Assembly: GCA_021828475.1 (NCBI GenBank) | Contig: JAJZIY010000005.1 | Span: 50,598 to 114,597, forward strand | Length of the DNA stretch: 64,000 nt | Direction of reading: 5' to 3' | Source: Actinomycetes bacterium | Lineage (GTDB): Bacteria; Actinomycetota; Acidimicrobiia; Acidimicrobiales; Palsa-688 | Part shown: positions 41,690 through 50,511 of the stretch, one piece after another | Numbering within the stretch: the first letter of the stretch is position 1 | How the letters are laid out: every line of letters starts with the position of its first letter | The notes under the pieces: model-generated | Databases searched by the model: none | The model's input: only the letters and a program-made list of their open reading frames with translations | Told to the model about the DNA's origin: nothing | Position numbers and translations under genes: made by a program

Positions 41690-42969
41690 GGCTGGCCGAC
41701 CTGCGGGGTCGTCGCCTCGTCGTCCTGGGGCTGGGCGAAGACGTGGCTGCCGCCCTGGACGTCGCCGTCGCCGCCGGCCCCTCCGAAGTCGTCGTGGTGG
41801 ACGCCGCTCCCGACCAGGTGCGCCGCCGCCTGGCCAGCGGCCACCCGGCCCTGGCCGGCCGCGTGGACGTGCTGGCGGACCTGGCTGCCGCCCCCCCCGC
41901 CGAGGTGGCCCTGCGCAGCCCCGGCTTCCCCCTGTACCATCCCGAGCTCGCCCGCAGGTGCTCCGCCGGCCTCACCACCACCACGCCCCTCGACCTGTGG
42001 GTCAACGAGCGGGGTGCTCTCCCGGCTGTCGCAGTGACCGGCACAAAGGGCAAGAGCAGCACGGCGGTCCTGTTGACGGGCGCGCTGGCACGCCTCGGCC
42101 TCCCCGCTCTGGTCCTCGGCAACATCGGTGTGCCACCCTGGGCCCGTTCACCGAGGATGCCCGAGGTCGCCGTGCTCGAGATCTCGAGCTACCAGGCGGC
42201 CGACCTGTCCTCGACGGCCCCGGTGGGGATATTGACCGCCGTCGGCGAGGACCACGTCGACTGGCACGGGTCGGCCAGGCGCTACCTGCACGACAAGGCC
42301 CGGGCTTTCCTCGCCCCCGCAGCCGGCACCACGAGCAGGTGGTACGGGTACCCCGCCGACCTGGTCCTGCCACCGGAGTTCTCGGGCGCCGCCATGAGCC
42401 CGGTCCCCATGCACTCCCAGGACATTCGCGTGCGCAACGCGACGCTGGCGGCGGCGGCAGCCATCAGGCTCGCAGGCAGTGATGGCAGCACGGAGGAGCT
42501 GGCGCGCGAGTTGGCCGCCGACTACCCGAACCTGCCTGGCCGCATGGCGACCGTCGGCTGGGCCGGCGGGGTGGAGTTCGTCGACGACAGCCTGGCCAGC
42601 AACCCCCTGGGCCTGGCAGCGGCCCTACGTTCGTCGACCGACCGCCCCGCGACGGTGATCGTCGGGGGTCACGACCGAGGGGCGAGCGCGGATGACGCCG
42701 CCGCCGCCATGGCGGGTCGCTCGGCCCCGGCCGCCGTGCTGTGGCTCGACGAGGGCAGCGCTCTGGCCGAGTCGCTCCGGCCGTGGTGCACCTCGGTGAG
42801 GCCTGCGCCATCGCTCGAGGAAGCCGTCCGGGCCGCTGCCTCCCTGACCCCCGCCGGAGGGGTGGTCATCTTCTCACCTGGCATGCCCACACCGGCGTCT
42901 CAGGGCAACTGGGCCTCGCGTTCGCGCAGGTTCGGCGCGGCGGTGGCCGCCCTCGGGTCAACCCGGTAG
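41686..42969 (+). CDS. murD2: UDP-MurNAc-L-alanine:L-glutamate ligase
   Basis: A Mur ligase of 427 residues. GTG 41686 overlaps the murL stop (GTGA). The N-terminal Rossmann-like part (RLVVLGLGEDVAAAL) is followed by the central ATPase domain with AVTGTKGKSST (P-loop), LEISSYQAADL and GEDHVDWHGS, and the C-terminal domain with FVDDSLASNPLG and VIVGGHDRGA. Next to murL it is best read as MurD2, adding L-Glu rather than D-Glu to UDP-MurNAc-L-Ala; a standard MurD would add D-Glu. Substrate stereochemistry is inferred from context. Confidence 0.8.
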   Translation: MRLADLRGRRLVVLGLGEDVAAALDVAVAAGPSEVVVVDAAPDQVRRRLASGHPALAGRVDVLADLAAAPPAEVALRSPGFPLYHPELARRCSAGLTTTTPLDLWVNERGALPAVAVTGTKGKSSTAVLLTGALARLGLPALVLGNIGVPPWARSPRMPEVAVLEISSYQAADLSSTAPVGILTAVGEDHVDWHGSARRYLHDKARAFLAPAAGTTSRWYGYPADLVLPPEFSGAAMSPVPMHSQDIRVRNATLAAAAAIRLAGSDGSTEELARELAADYPNLPGRMATVGWAGGVEFVDDSLASNPLGLAAALRSSTDRPATVIVGGHDRGASADDAAAAMAGRSAPAAVLWLDEGSALAESLRPWCTSVRPAPSLEEAVRAAASLTPAGGVVIFSPGMPTPASQGNWASRSRRFGAAVAALGSTR

Positions 42970-42981
42970 GCTGCGACCCCC

Positions 42982-43284
42982 GTGGAACTGGCCAGGTTGC
43001 AGGAGCTCATTGCGGCCACGTACGGCGAGAGGGACGCTGCCCGCGGGCGCGCTGCCACAGTCGCCTGGCTGGCCGAGGAGCTGGGTGAGCTGGCCCAGGC
43101 GGTGCGCAAGGGGACCAGGCAGCAGCAGTTGCACGAGCTGGGCGACGTCCTCGCCTGGCTCGCCTCTCTCGCAAACCAGGTTGGGCTGTCGCTGGACGAG
43201 GCTATGGAGCGCTATGCCGACGGCTGCCCGAGCTGCGCTCACCTGCCCTGCAGGTGCCAACCGGCACCGTCCACCGCCGTATAG
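42982..43284 (+). CDS. MazG-like nucleotide pyrophosphohydrolase, short form
   Basis: A 100-residue protein with the all-alpha NTP pyrophosphatase pattern WLAEELGELAQAVRKG (E-x-x-E) and ELGDVLAWLASLANQVG (E-x-x-D), which chelate Mg2+. The C-terminus has four cysteines: CPSC and PCRC, suggesting a metal site. It starts at GTG 42982, 12 bases after murD2; TAGGCT at 42967-42972, overlapping the murD2 stop, could be a -10 box. It probably hydrolyses a nucleotide but its substrate is unknown. Confidence 0.78.
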   Translation: MELARLQELIAATYGERDAARGRAATVAWLAEELGELAQAVRKGTRQQQLHELGDVLAWLASLANQVGLSLDEAMERYADGCPSCAHLPCRCQPAPSTAV

Positions 43285-43353
43285 CGCTACGGCAGGCGAC
43301 CCTCCGGCCTCAACCGCAAGGCGGAGGCTGCCGGGTCGGTCGGCAACGCCCGG

Positions 43354-45608
<2,255 letters not shown>

Positions 45609-45703
45609 GGCCCGAGGCTACCAGCTGGGCCTTGACGGGCCTGCCGAGCAGCACCGGGGCGTGCCACCACCCAGGCCTTTGTATTCGGCTACGCTGCGGC
45701 GCC

Positions 45704-46546
45704 GTGCCTTCAGACAAGCGTATCCAGCAGCGTCACAACCGCAGCATGAAGGAGCTGCGTCTCCAGCAGCTGCAGCGGCGGCGCAGGCAGCGGATGTTCC
45801 TCGGAGGCTTCGGAGCCGCCCTGGTGATCATCGTCGTGGTGGTGCTGGTCACGGTCGTCCTGCCCGGTGGCAAACCCAAGTCGAAAGTGGCCACCAAACC
45901 TTCGGGCACGGCCAAGACGTCGACGTCTGCCGGCACGCCGACCAGCAGCGGCCCGACGCCAGTTTCGGTGCCACTGCTCGCCGCCCCCGCCAAGGTGGGC
46001 TGCCCCAAGCTCGACGGGCCCAACCCCCACTACACACACTTCTCCGCCCCTCCCAAGATGTGCATCGACCCGGCCAAGACGTACACCGCCAAGATGAAGA
46101 CCGACATCGGCACCATCACGATCAAGCTCGCCGCTGCCAAGAACCCGACGACGGTCAACAACTTCGTGTTCCTGGCCGGCTACCACTTCTTCGACGGCAC
46201 CGCCTTCCACCGCGTCATCCCAGGCTTCGTCGACCAGGGCGGCGACCCGACGGGCACCGGTACCGGCGGCCCGGGCTATCAGTTCAACGGCGGTGCGCCG
46301 AAGAGCCCCAGCGTCTACACGGCGGGCGCCCTGGCCATGGCCAACTCCGGCGGCCCGAGCACCGACGGCAGCCAGTTCTTCATCGTCGTGGGCCAGGGGG
46401 GCAAGGGGCTCTCGCCGAACTACAGCTACTTCGGCCAGGTCACCTCCGGCATGAGCGTGGTCGACAAGATCAACGCCGACGGCACCGCTTCGGGCACTCC
46501 CAAGGTCGTGCACAAGGTCGAGAGCGTCACCATCAGCGTGTCCTGA
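45704..46546 (+). CDS. membrane-anchored cyclophilin-type peptidyl-prolyl isomerase
   Basis: A 280-residue exported foldase. GTG 45704 gives an Arg/Gln-rich cytosolic tail (RHNRSMKELRLQQLQRRRR), one membrane helix (FGAALVIIVVVVLVTVVL), a Ser/Thr/Pro linker, and a cyclophilin domain: TDIGTITIKL, NNFVFLAGYHFFDGTAFHRVIPGFVDQGGDP, ALAMANSGGPSTDGSQFFI and YSYFGQVTSGMSVVD. The active-site Arg (in FHRV), Phe and Gln (SQFF) are conserved. TACGCT at 45690-45695 lies eight bases before the start, again suggesting a leaderless message. It acts outside the membrane. Confidence 0.9.
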   Translation: MPSDKRIQQRHNRSMKELRLQQLQRRRRQRMFLGGFGAALVIIVVVVLVTVVLPGGKPKSKVATKPSGTAKTSTSAGTPTSSGPTPVSVPLLAAPAKVGCPKLDGPNPHYTHFSAPPKMCIDPAKTYTAKMKTDIGTITIKLAAAKNPTTVNNFVFLAGYHFFDGTAFHRVIPGFVDQGGDPTGTGTGGPGYQFNGGAPKSPSVYTAGALAMANSGGPSTDGSQFFIVVGQGGKGLSPNYSYFGQVTSGMSVVDKINADGTASGTPKVVHKVESVTISVS

Positions 46547-46554
46547 GACAGGAC
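46540..46554 (+). terminator. short hairpin at the cyclophilin stop
   Basis: GTCCTG (46540-46545) pairs with CAGGAC (46549-46554) around a three-base loop that contains part of the stop codon. A second small stem follows. It lies in the 38-base gap between convergent genes, so a terminator role is plausible but weak. Confidence 0.35.
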
Positions 46555-46584
46555 GGCCCCGTCGGCTCCCGGTAGCCCGCCGCC

Positions 46585-47583
46585 TCAGAGCGCCAGCAAC
46601 GCGGCCAGAAAGGCCACGTACGCTCCCGCGAGCACGGCCCCGACCGTGCGGCTCATGCCCCGGCCGGCCAGGCCCAGGCCCAGCGCCGCCACCGTCATGG
46701 CGGCGTAGGCCCACACCGTCAGCTGGCCACCGGCCGAGAGGTGGCCGGCGCCGACCCCGACGAGCACGGCGGGCAGGACCAGGCCACCCACCACGTTGAG
46801 GGTGTTGCTGTTCATCGCCTCCGACAGCATGGCGGCACCCTTGCCTGCGCCCGCCAGATAGACCGCCGCCACCAGGTTCGGCAGGCTGGTCACCGCAGCC
46901 AGGACCACCGCGCCGACGACGACGGCTGGTGCACCCAGTGCCTCCCCTCCGACCGAGGCGCTGTGCTCCATCACGGCACTCGCCACCACCACGACCAGCA
47001 CGGCCGAGACGGCAATGAGGCCCTCACGGCGGGCGCTGCGCAGCGTGGAGGCCGGGTAACCGCCCTCGAGATCCTCGCCCTCCTCGCGCACCGCCGTGGC
47101 CAGCCAGTCCCTGACGGCCTCGGGCAAGGGCAGGCGCCGCGATGGGACGGCGACCACGACCACGTAGGGAACGAAGAAGGCCGCTGTCACGGCGGCACAG
47201 ACCCCGACAGGCAACGAGCCCTCGACCAGTAGGACCGACCCGGCCGCGACTCCCAGCGCGGCCGTCCCCTCCAGCAGGACGGCCCGCCGGTGGAAGCGCA
47301 CCGAACCGGCCACGATTGCGCCGACGCCGAGCAGCGCGGCGATGTTGAAGACGTTGGAGCCAAAGAGGACCCCGACCCCGATCGAGTGCTGCCCGTCGAG
47401 CTGCGCCGCCACGGCACTGGTCAACTCCGGGCCGTCGGCGGCAAGGGCAGCGACCAGGCCGAGCAGGACCTGCGGCGCGGCCCAACGTGCGCCAAGGGAC
47501 TCGAGCGCCTTGACCAGGCGGTGGCTGGCCACGAGGCTGATGACCGTGGAGGCGATGAAGGCGGGCACCACCCACGCCGGCAC
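46585..47583 (-). CDS. Ca2+/cation antiporter (sodium/calcium exchanger family)
   Basis: A 332-residue membrane protein with about ten helices in two halves. The alpha-1 repeat is GLVAALAADGPELTSAVAAQLDG followed by GVGVLFGSNVFNIAALLGVGA, and the alpha-2 repeat is TSLPNLVAAVYLAGAGKGAAMLSEAMNSNTLNVVGGL (hallmark GSNVFN and NSNT motifs). These acid/Asn positions coordinate the cation. The central loop is Arg/Glu-rich and cytosolic. GTG 47583 has GAGG six bases upstream and follows the peptidase-like gene by eight bases. Confidence 0.83.
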   Translation of the reverse strand: MPAWVVPAFIASTVISLVASHRLVKALESLGARWAAPQVLLGLVAALAADGPELTSAVAAQLDGQHSIGVGVLFGSNVFNIAALLGVGAIVAGSVRFHRRAVLLEGTAALGVAAGSVLLVEGSLPVGVCAAVTAAFFVPYVVVVAVPSRRLPLPEAVRDWLATAVREEGEDLEGGYPASTLRSARREGLIAVSAVLVVVVASAVMEHSASVGGEALGAPAVVVGAVVLAAVTSLPNLVAAVYLAGAGKGAAMLSEAMNSNTLNVVGGLVLPAVLVGVGAGHLSAGGQLTVWAYAAMTVAALGLGLAGRGMSRTVGAVLAGAYVAFLAALLAL

Positions 47584-47591
47584 CGCCGGCC

Positions 47592-48362
47592 TCAGGTGGT
47601 CGGGCGACCGGGCACGCCTCCGGCGGCCTGCCTACGCGACGAGAGCGCGTCCGGTGGCTCAGGTCCCGGTCCCATGGGCTGGTCGAGCACCTCCAGGGGT
47701 GCGGGCGAGCCGTCGACCCAGACTGTCACCTCGCCGTCGCCGGCCACCCTCCACCGACCTCCGGGGCCGCGGAGCACGGCGGTGCGCTCGTCGATGGCCA
47801 CGATCCGCAGGGCGCCCGAAGCCAGCCGGACGGTGCGGTGCGTCTTTTCCTCCGGCCACGTCCCTGCGTGGGGCAGGACCGCTATCTGGTCGATCAGGCC
47901 CAGCCCGAGGGTGAGCGCTCCGCCGCGGGGGTCGACCATCGTGTCGCCGAGCACCATTGCGCCGGCGGAGGAGGCCGCCAGCACGGCCCCCTCGTGCCAG
48001 GCGGCAACGATGGCGTCCCAGACCGGCGAGTCCTTCAGGACGGAGCGAAGGTGCAGCACCGAACCGCCGGCGATGTACAGGAAGCGGGCCGAGCGCACCG
48101 CTCCGGCGTTGGCCCTGTCCTCGGCGTCGGAGCGACGCAGCACCATGCACGCTTTGACCGAGGCGCCCAAGCCGGCAAAGTACGAAGCGGCAGTCTCGAC
48201 CGAGCGCTCGGGGTGCCAATAGGCGGCGGCCGTCGGCAGCACGAGCACCTCCTCGCCCCCCGAGGCGGCGAGCAGTTCCGAATCGAAGCTCTCGCAGCCG
48301 GTCGACCACTCCCCTCCGCCTACCAGGGCCAGGAGGCCGTCTCCAGGCCGCGGCCCGGTCAT
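47592..48362 (-). CDS. peptidase S51 / type 1 glutamine amidotransferase-like protein
   Basis: A 256-residue cytosolic protein with the dipeptidase E/cyanophycinase fold: LALVGGGEW, VLPTAAAYWHPERS, YIAGGSVLHLRSVL and the nucleophile elbow AASSAGAMVLGD (G/S-x-S-A-G). Cyanophycinase or Asp-dipeptidase activity is possible; there is no cyanophycin synthetase nearby. It runs ahead of the exchanger gene in one operon. ATG 48362 has no obvious ribosome site. Confidence 0.7.
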   Translation of the reverse strand: MTGPRPGDGLLALVGGGEWSTGCESFDSELLAASGGEEVLVLPTAAAYWHPERSVETAASYFAGLGASVKACMVLRRSDAEDRANAGAVRSARFLYIAGGSVLHLRSVLKDSPVWDAIVAAWHEGAVLAASSAGAMVLGDTMVDPRGGALTLGLGLIDQIAVLPHAGTWPEEKTHRTVRLASGALRIVAIDERTAVLRGPGGRWRVAGDGEVTVWVDGSPAPLEVLDQPMGPGPEPPDALSSRRQAAGGVPGRPTT

Positions 48363-48639
48363 GGGTGCCGAGCAGCCCGTTGGCCGGGGCTCGCGAGGGT
48401 TGTCAGCAGGGACGGAGTCATGACGATGGCCAGTATTGCACGAGCGGCTCGGCCCGCTCCCGGCTTGGCCGGGCCACCAGCCGCAGGCGGGTGGCGGCGG
48501 CCGCGAGCCGGCCAGTCCCCGGTTGGCCGCCCGGCGACGACCCGGCCGGCGCGAGATGACAAAAGGGTCTTTTGGCGTCCTGCGGGACCAGCTAGTATGA
48601 ACTAGTCAGTCTGTCCACATCAAATGACGCAAGGGGGCC
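48363..48639. promoter_or_regulatory. gap upstream of bldC with promoter candidate
   Basis: No gene is seen in this stretch. TTTGGC (48571-48576), 16 bases, and TAGTAT (48593-48598) form a possible promoter for the bldC leader. The -10 box lies within an inverted repeat CTAGT-ATGA-ACTAG (48592-48605), which could bind a regulator such as a MerR-like protein, including BldC itself. Confidence 0.4.
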
Positions 48640-48693
48640 ATGGCGAACACCCAGGCCCAACTCGTACCTTTGAGGGAAGTTTCGGACAGTTAG
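48640..48693 (+). CDS. 17-residue leader peptide upstream of bldC
   Basis: ATG 48640 is preceded by AAGGGGG two bases away and opens a 17-residue frame (MANTQAQLVPLREVSDS) ending at TAG 48691-48693. The stop codon overlaps the bldC ribosome site AGGAGG (48692-48697), the geometry expected for translational coupling or attenuation. No family resemblance is known to me. Confidence 0.4.
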   Translation: MANTQAQLVPLREVSDS

Positions 48694-48706
48694 GAGGACC
48701 CCCGAA

Positions 48707-48901
48707 ATGGTCGAGCAGCAGCAAGCTGACTCCCTTCTTACCCCGGCAGAGGTCGCAGCACTCTTCCGCGTCAACCCCAAGACGGTCACCCGCTGGGCAC
48801 GGGCCGGAAAGATCACTGCTATCCGTACCCTCGGCGGGCACCGCCGGTTCCGCGAGACCGAGATCCGCCGCTGCCTCGAGCAGCTCGACCTCGAACCCTG
48901 A
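48707..48901 (+). CDS. bldC: BldC-type developmental transcription regulator
   Basis: A 64-residue DNA-binding protein with a MerR-type winged helix: LLTPAEVAALFRVNPKTVTRWARAGKI followed by IRTLGGHRRFRETEIRRCLEQL. It matches BldC of Streptomyces, which binds direct repeats and controls development, and is conserved also in non-sporulating actinobacteria. Start ATG 48707 has AGGAGG nine bases upstream. A membrane protein gene lies 10 bases downstream. Confidence 0.93.
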   Translation: MVEQQQADSLLTPAEVAALFRVNPKTVTRWARAGKITAIRTLGGHRRFRETEIRRCLEQLDLEP

Positions 48902-48911
48902 CCGTGGGAGG

Positions 48912-49421
48912 ATGTCCGGCGCCGGGCATGTAGGTGGTGCCGGCCAGGAGTACCCGCCATCGGTCGTGGAGGCGCGCCTCGCCTGCGGCAACAAGTTGCG
49001 GCAAGCGCCGAAATCGGTCTCCGCTGGTGAGTACCTCTCGGCATCGCGGGGTAGTAAGGACCTGGTGCTGGAGGCTTCCGACTGGCGGGACACTGGCACC
49101 GGGCACCCCTGGCGTGCTGTCGTCGGCGTAGCTTCGGTGATGGTGACGGCGGGAGCTGTCACCGCGCGTGTCGTCAGCGGCCCCATGACGGGGCTCGGGA
49201 CGGTACTCCTTCTCGTCACGTGCGCATATGTCGGCATCGTCGGGCTGCTGTTCGTGGCCACACGGTGTGAGGTTCTCGCAACCGGAGGAGAGCCGGCGGG
49301 CACGGGGGCCCCTGTCCGCAGCTCCGCTGCGACCGACCCTCAGGGCTGTCCTGACGACGACCCGGTCCTCGCCCCCTCGGCCCTGGCCGCAGCCATGTTC
49401 GCGCCTGACCCGGCGCGCTGA
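48912..49421 (+). CDS. hypothetical membrane protein after bldC
   Basis: A 169-residue frame beginning at ATG 48912, with GGGAGG directly upstream. Codon use is like neighbouring genes. The N-terminal 70 residues are hydrophilic; two membrane helices follow (AVVGVASVMVTAGAVTARVV and MTGLGTVLLLVTCAYVGIVG), then a short Ala/Pro/Asp-rich tail. No family recognised. The reading frame also stays open upstream through bldC, but only the part after bldC looks real. Confidence 0.5.
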   Translation: MSGAGHVGGAGQEYPPSVVEARLACGNKLRQAPKSVSAGEYLSASRGSKDLVLEASDWRDTGTGHPWRAVVGVASVMVTAGAVTARVVSGPMTGLGTVLLLVTCAYVGIVGLLFVATRCEVLATGGEPAGTGAPVRSSAATDPQGCPDDDPVLAPSALAAAMFAPDPAR

Positions 49422-49605
49422 CAGGCGGCGGCTCGGCCGAGGTCATGTGCTGGTCCCCAGGGCGGTCCCCGTTGCGGGATCAGGGAACCTGGACTGGGGC
49501 GTCAGCCAGTCGAGGGAGCACGGCACGGCCCCACCCTGAGGCATCGACCTCGAGGCGGTGGCCATCTTCGTAAGACGATCGGCTACCGCCTCACGCTCTT
49601 GACGA
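49422..49605. other. intergenic stretch before the toxin-antitoxin locus
   Basis: No supported gene is present in these 184 bases. A short minus-strand frame here has no recognisable motif. Confidence 0.3.
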
Positions 49606-49621
49606 GAACTTGTACAAGTTC
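49606..49621. promoter_or_regulatory. 16-bp palindromic operator of the antitoxin gene
   Basis: GAACTTGTACAAGTTC is a perfect 16-bp palindrome ending four bases before the -10 box TAACCT (49626-49631). This is the position expected for autorepression by a Phd/YefM-type antitoxin. Confidence 0.6.
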
Positions 49622-49625
49622 CTGC

Positions 49626-49631
49626 TAACCT
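49626..49631 (+). promoter_or_regulatory. -10 box of the toxin-antitoxin operon
   Basis: TAACCT fits TANNNT and lies six bases before ATG 49638, implying a leaderless transcript. Confidence 0.45.
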
Positions 49632-49637
49632 AGGATC

Positions 49638-49925
49638 ATGGCAGAGGCAGTAGTTCCCACGAGTGAAGTCAGGGCCGCGTTGAGCCAGATCACCAAGCGC
49701 TTCGATGCCGGAGACCCCGAGCCGGTGTTCTTCGGGTCCCACCGCCGTGCTCAGGCGGTGCTGGTGCCTATCGCCACCTGGGAGAAGCTGCTTGCTCGCG
49801 CCGAGGACGAGTTGGACCTCGACCGCGCCCGCCGGCGACTGGCTGAGCGGCGTCCATGGCTCAGCGATGAGGACCTCGATGCGGCCATGGCCAGCGCGGC
49901 GAGGAAGGCGTCAGGCCGGGCGTGA
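49638..49925 (+). CDS. type II antitoxin, Phd/YefM-like
   Basis: A 95-residue antitoxin. The N-terminus has the Phd-type DNA-binding fold: PTSEVRAALSQITKRFDAGDPEPVFFGSHRRAQAVLVPIATWEKLL, a pattern of helix, hairpin and helix. The C-terminal part (ELDLDRARRRLAERRPWLSDEDLDAAMASAARKAS) is helical and charged and would wrap the toxin. No ribosome site precedes ATG 49638, in line with leaderless translation. GTGA overlap with the toxin frame. Confidence 0.8.
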   Translation: MAEAVVPTSEVRAALSQITKRFDAGDPEPVFFGSHRRAQAVLVPIATWEKLLARAEDELDLDRARRRLAERRPWLSDEDLDAAMASAARKASGRA

Positions 49926-50302
49926 CCCGTCGGGCCGAGCCAGTCCGCTACCGGCTGGCGGCCCACCCAGCTGTGCCCGATGACCTGGAGGCTCTCGCGG
50001 CCTACGGGCCAGAGGTGGTTGCCGCCGCCCGGACGGCCCTCGACGACCTCGCGCACGGGCGAGTGACGGGCAAGGCACTCGGCGACCGCCATGTCAGCGG
50101 CGCATCGCCGAGCGCTTGGGGGCGATGGTGGATCAAGAGCGTCGCCGGGCCCGGGAAGCGACCGCCGAGACCTACCCAGCTCGTGGGCCACGGGTGGGGC
50201 ACGACAGCCCATCGGGGGCGCCGCGACCGGCCCCCGAACAGCAAGAAAGGCCCTGTTACCCAGGGCCTTTCTCCGTGGTCGGAACCGGCGTCGATCCGGT
50301 GA
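49922..50302 (+). pseudogene. RelE/ParE-like toxin, apparently broken
   Basis: The GTG start overlaps the antitoxin stop. The first 60 residues resemble a RelE/ParE toxin (YRLAAHPAVPDDLEALAAYGPEVVAAA, GRVTGKALGDRHVSG). After nucleotide 50101 the frame no longer looks like a toxin and instead runs into tRNA-Phe. In another frame RIAERLGAMVDQ begins at 50101, resembling the usual toxin ending (Y/R-x-A-AERLG). A deletion of the central part with a frame change is the simplest explanation. The catalytic C-terminal strand would be lost, so the toxin is probably inactive. Sequencing error or a divergent toxin are alternatives. Confidence 0.5.
50244..50272. terminator. bidirectional terminator
   Basis: A perfect 12-bp stem (50244-50255 with 50261-50272) encloses a five-base loop. 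On the minus strand it is followed by a T-rich stretch and ends the tRNA-Asp/tRNA-Phe transcript; on the plus strand it follows the toxin-antitoxin genes. Confidence 0.8.
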
Positions 50303-50348
50303 CCTCGCGCTTTTCAGGCGCGCGCTCTACCAACTGAGCTATCCGACC
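50276..50348 (-). tRNA. tRNA-Phe (GAA anticodon)
   Basis: Full cloverleaf on the minus strand: acceptor GGTCGGA/TCCGACC, anticodon stem CGCGC/GCGCG around loop CTGAAAA (GAA), discriminator A. The terminator begins four bases after its 3' end. Confidence 0.96.
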
Positions 50349-50352
50349 GAGG

Positions 50353-50427
50353 CGGACCTGACGGGATTTGAACCCGCGGCCTCCGGCTTGACAGGCCGGC
50401 GTGCACTCCAAGCTGCACCACAGGTCC
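50353..50427 (-). tRNA. tRNA-Asp (GTC anticodon)
   Basis: Cloverleaf on the minus strand: acceptor GGACCTG/CAGGTCC, anticodon stem CCGGC/GCCGG around CTGTCAA (GTC), T loop GGTTCAAATCC, discriminator G. It is co-transcribed with tRNA-Phe four bases downstream. A possible -10 box (TATACT on the minus strand) is at 50486-50481. Confidence 0.96.
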
Positions 50428-50511
50428 CAGTTGTGACACCGGTGTACCGCCCTGTCCAACGGAGCCTGACGGTGGGAGCAAGTATAGAGGGTCCGACCTA
50501 GCGAGGGGTAG

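Noticed and set aside
49443..49742. Minus-strand frame overlapping the antitoxin start
   Set aside because: No recognisable motif and it covers the operator and antitoxin gene.
50091..50501. Plus-strand frames across the tRNA-Phe and tRNA-Asp genes
   Set aside because: They overlap two clear tRNA genes and a terminator and show no domain apart from the few toxin-like residues discussed.
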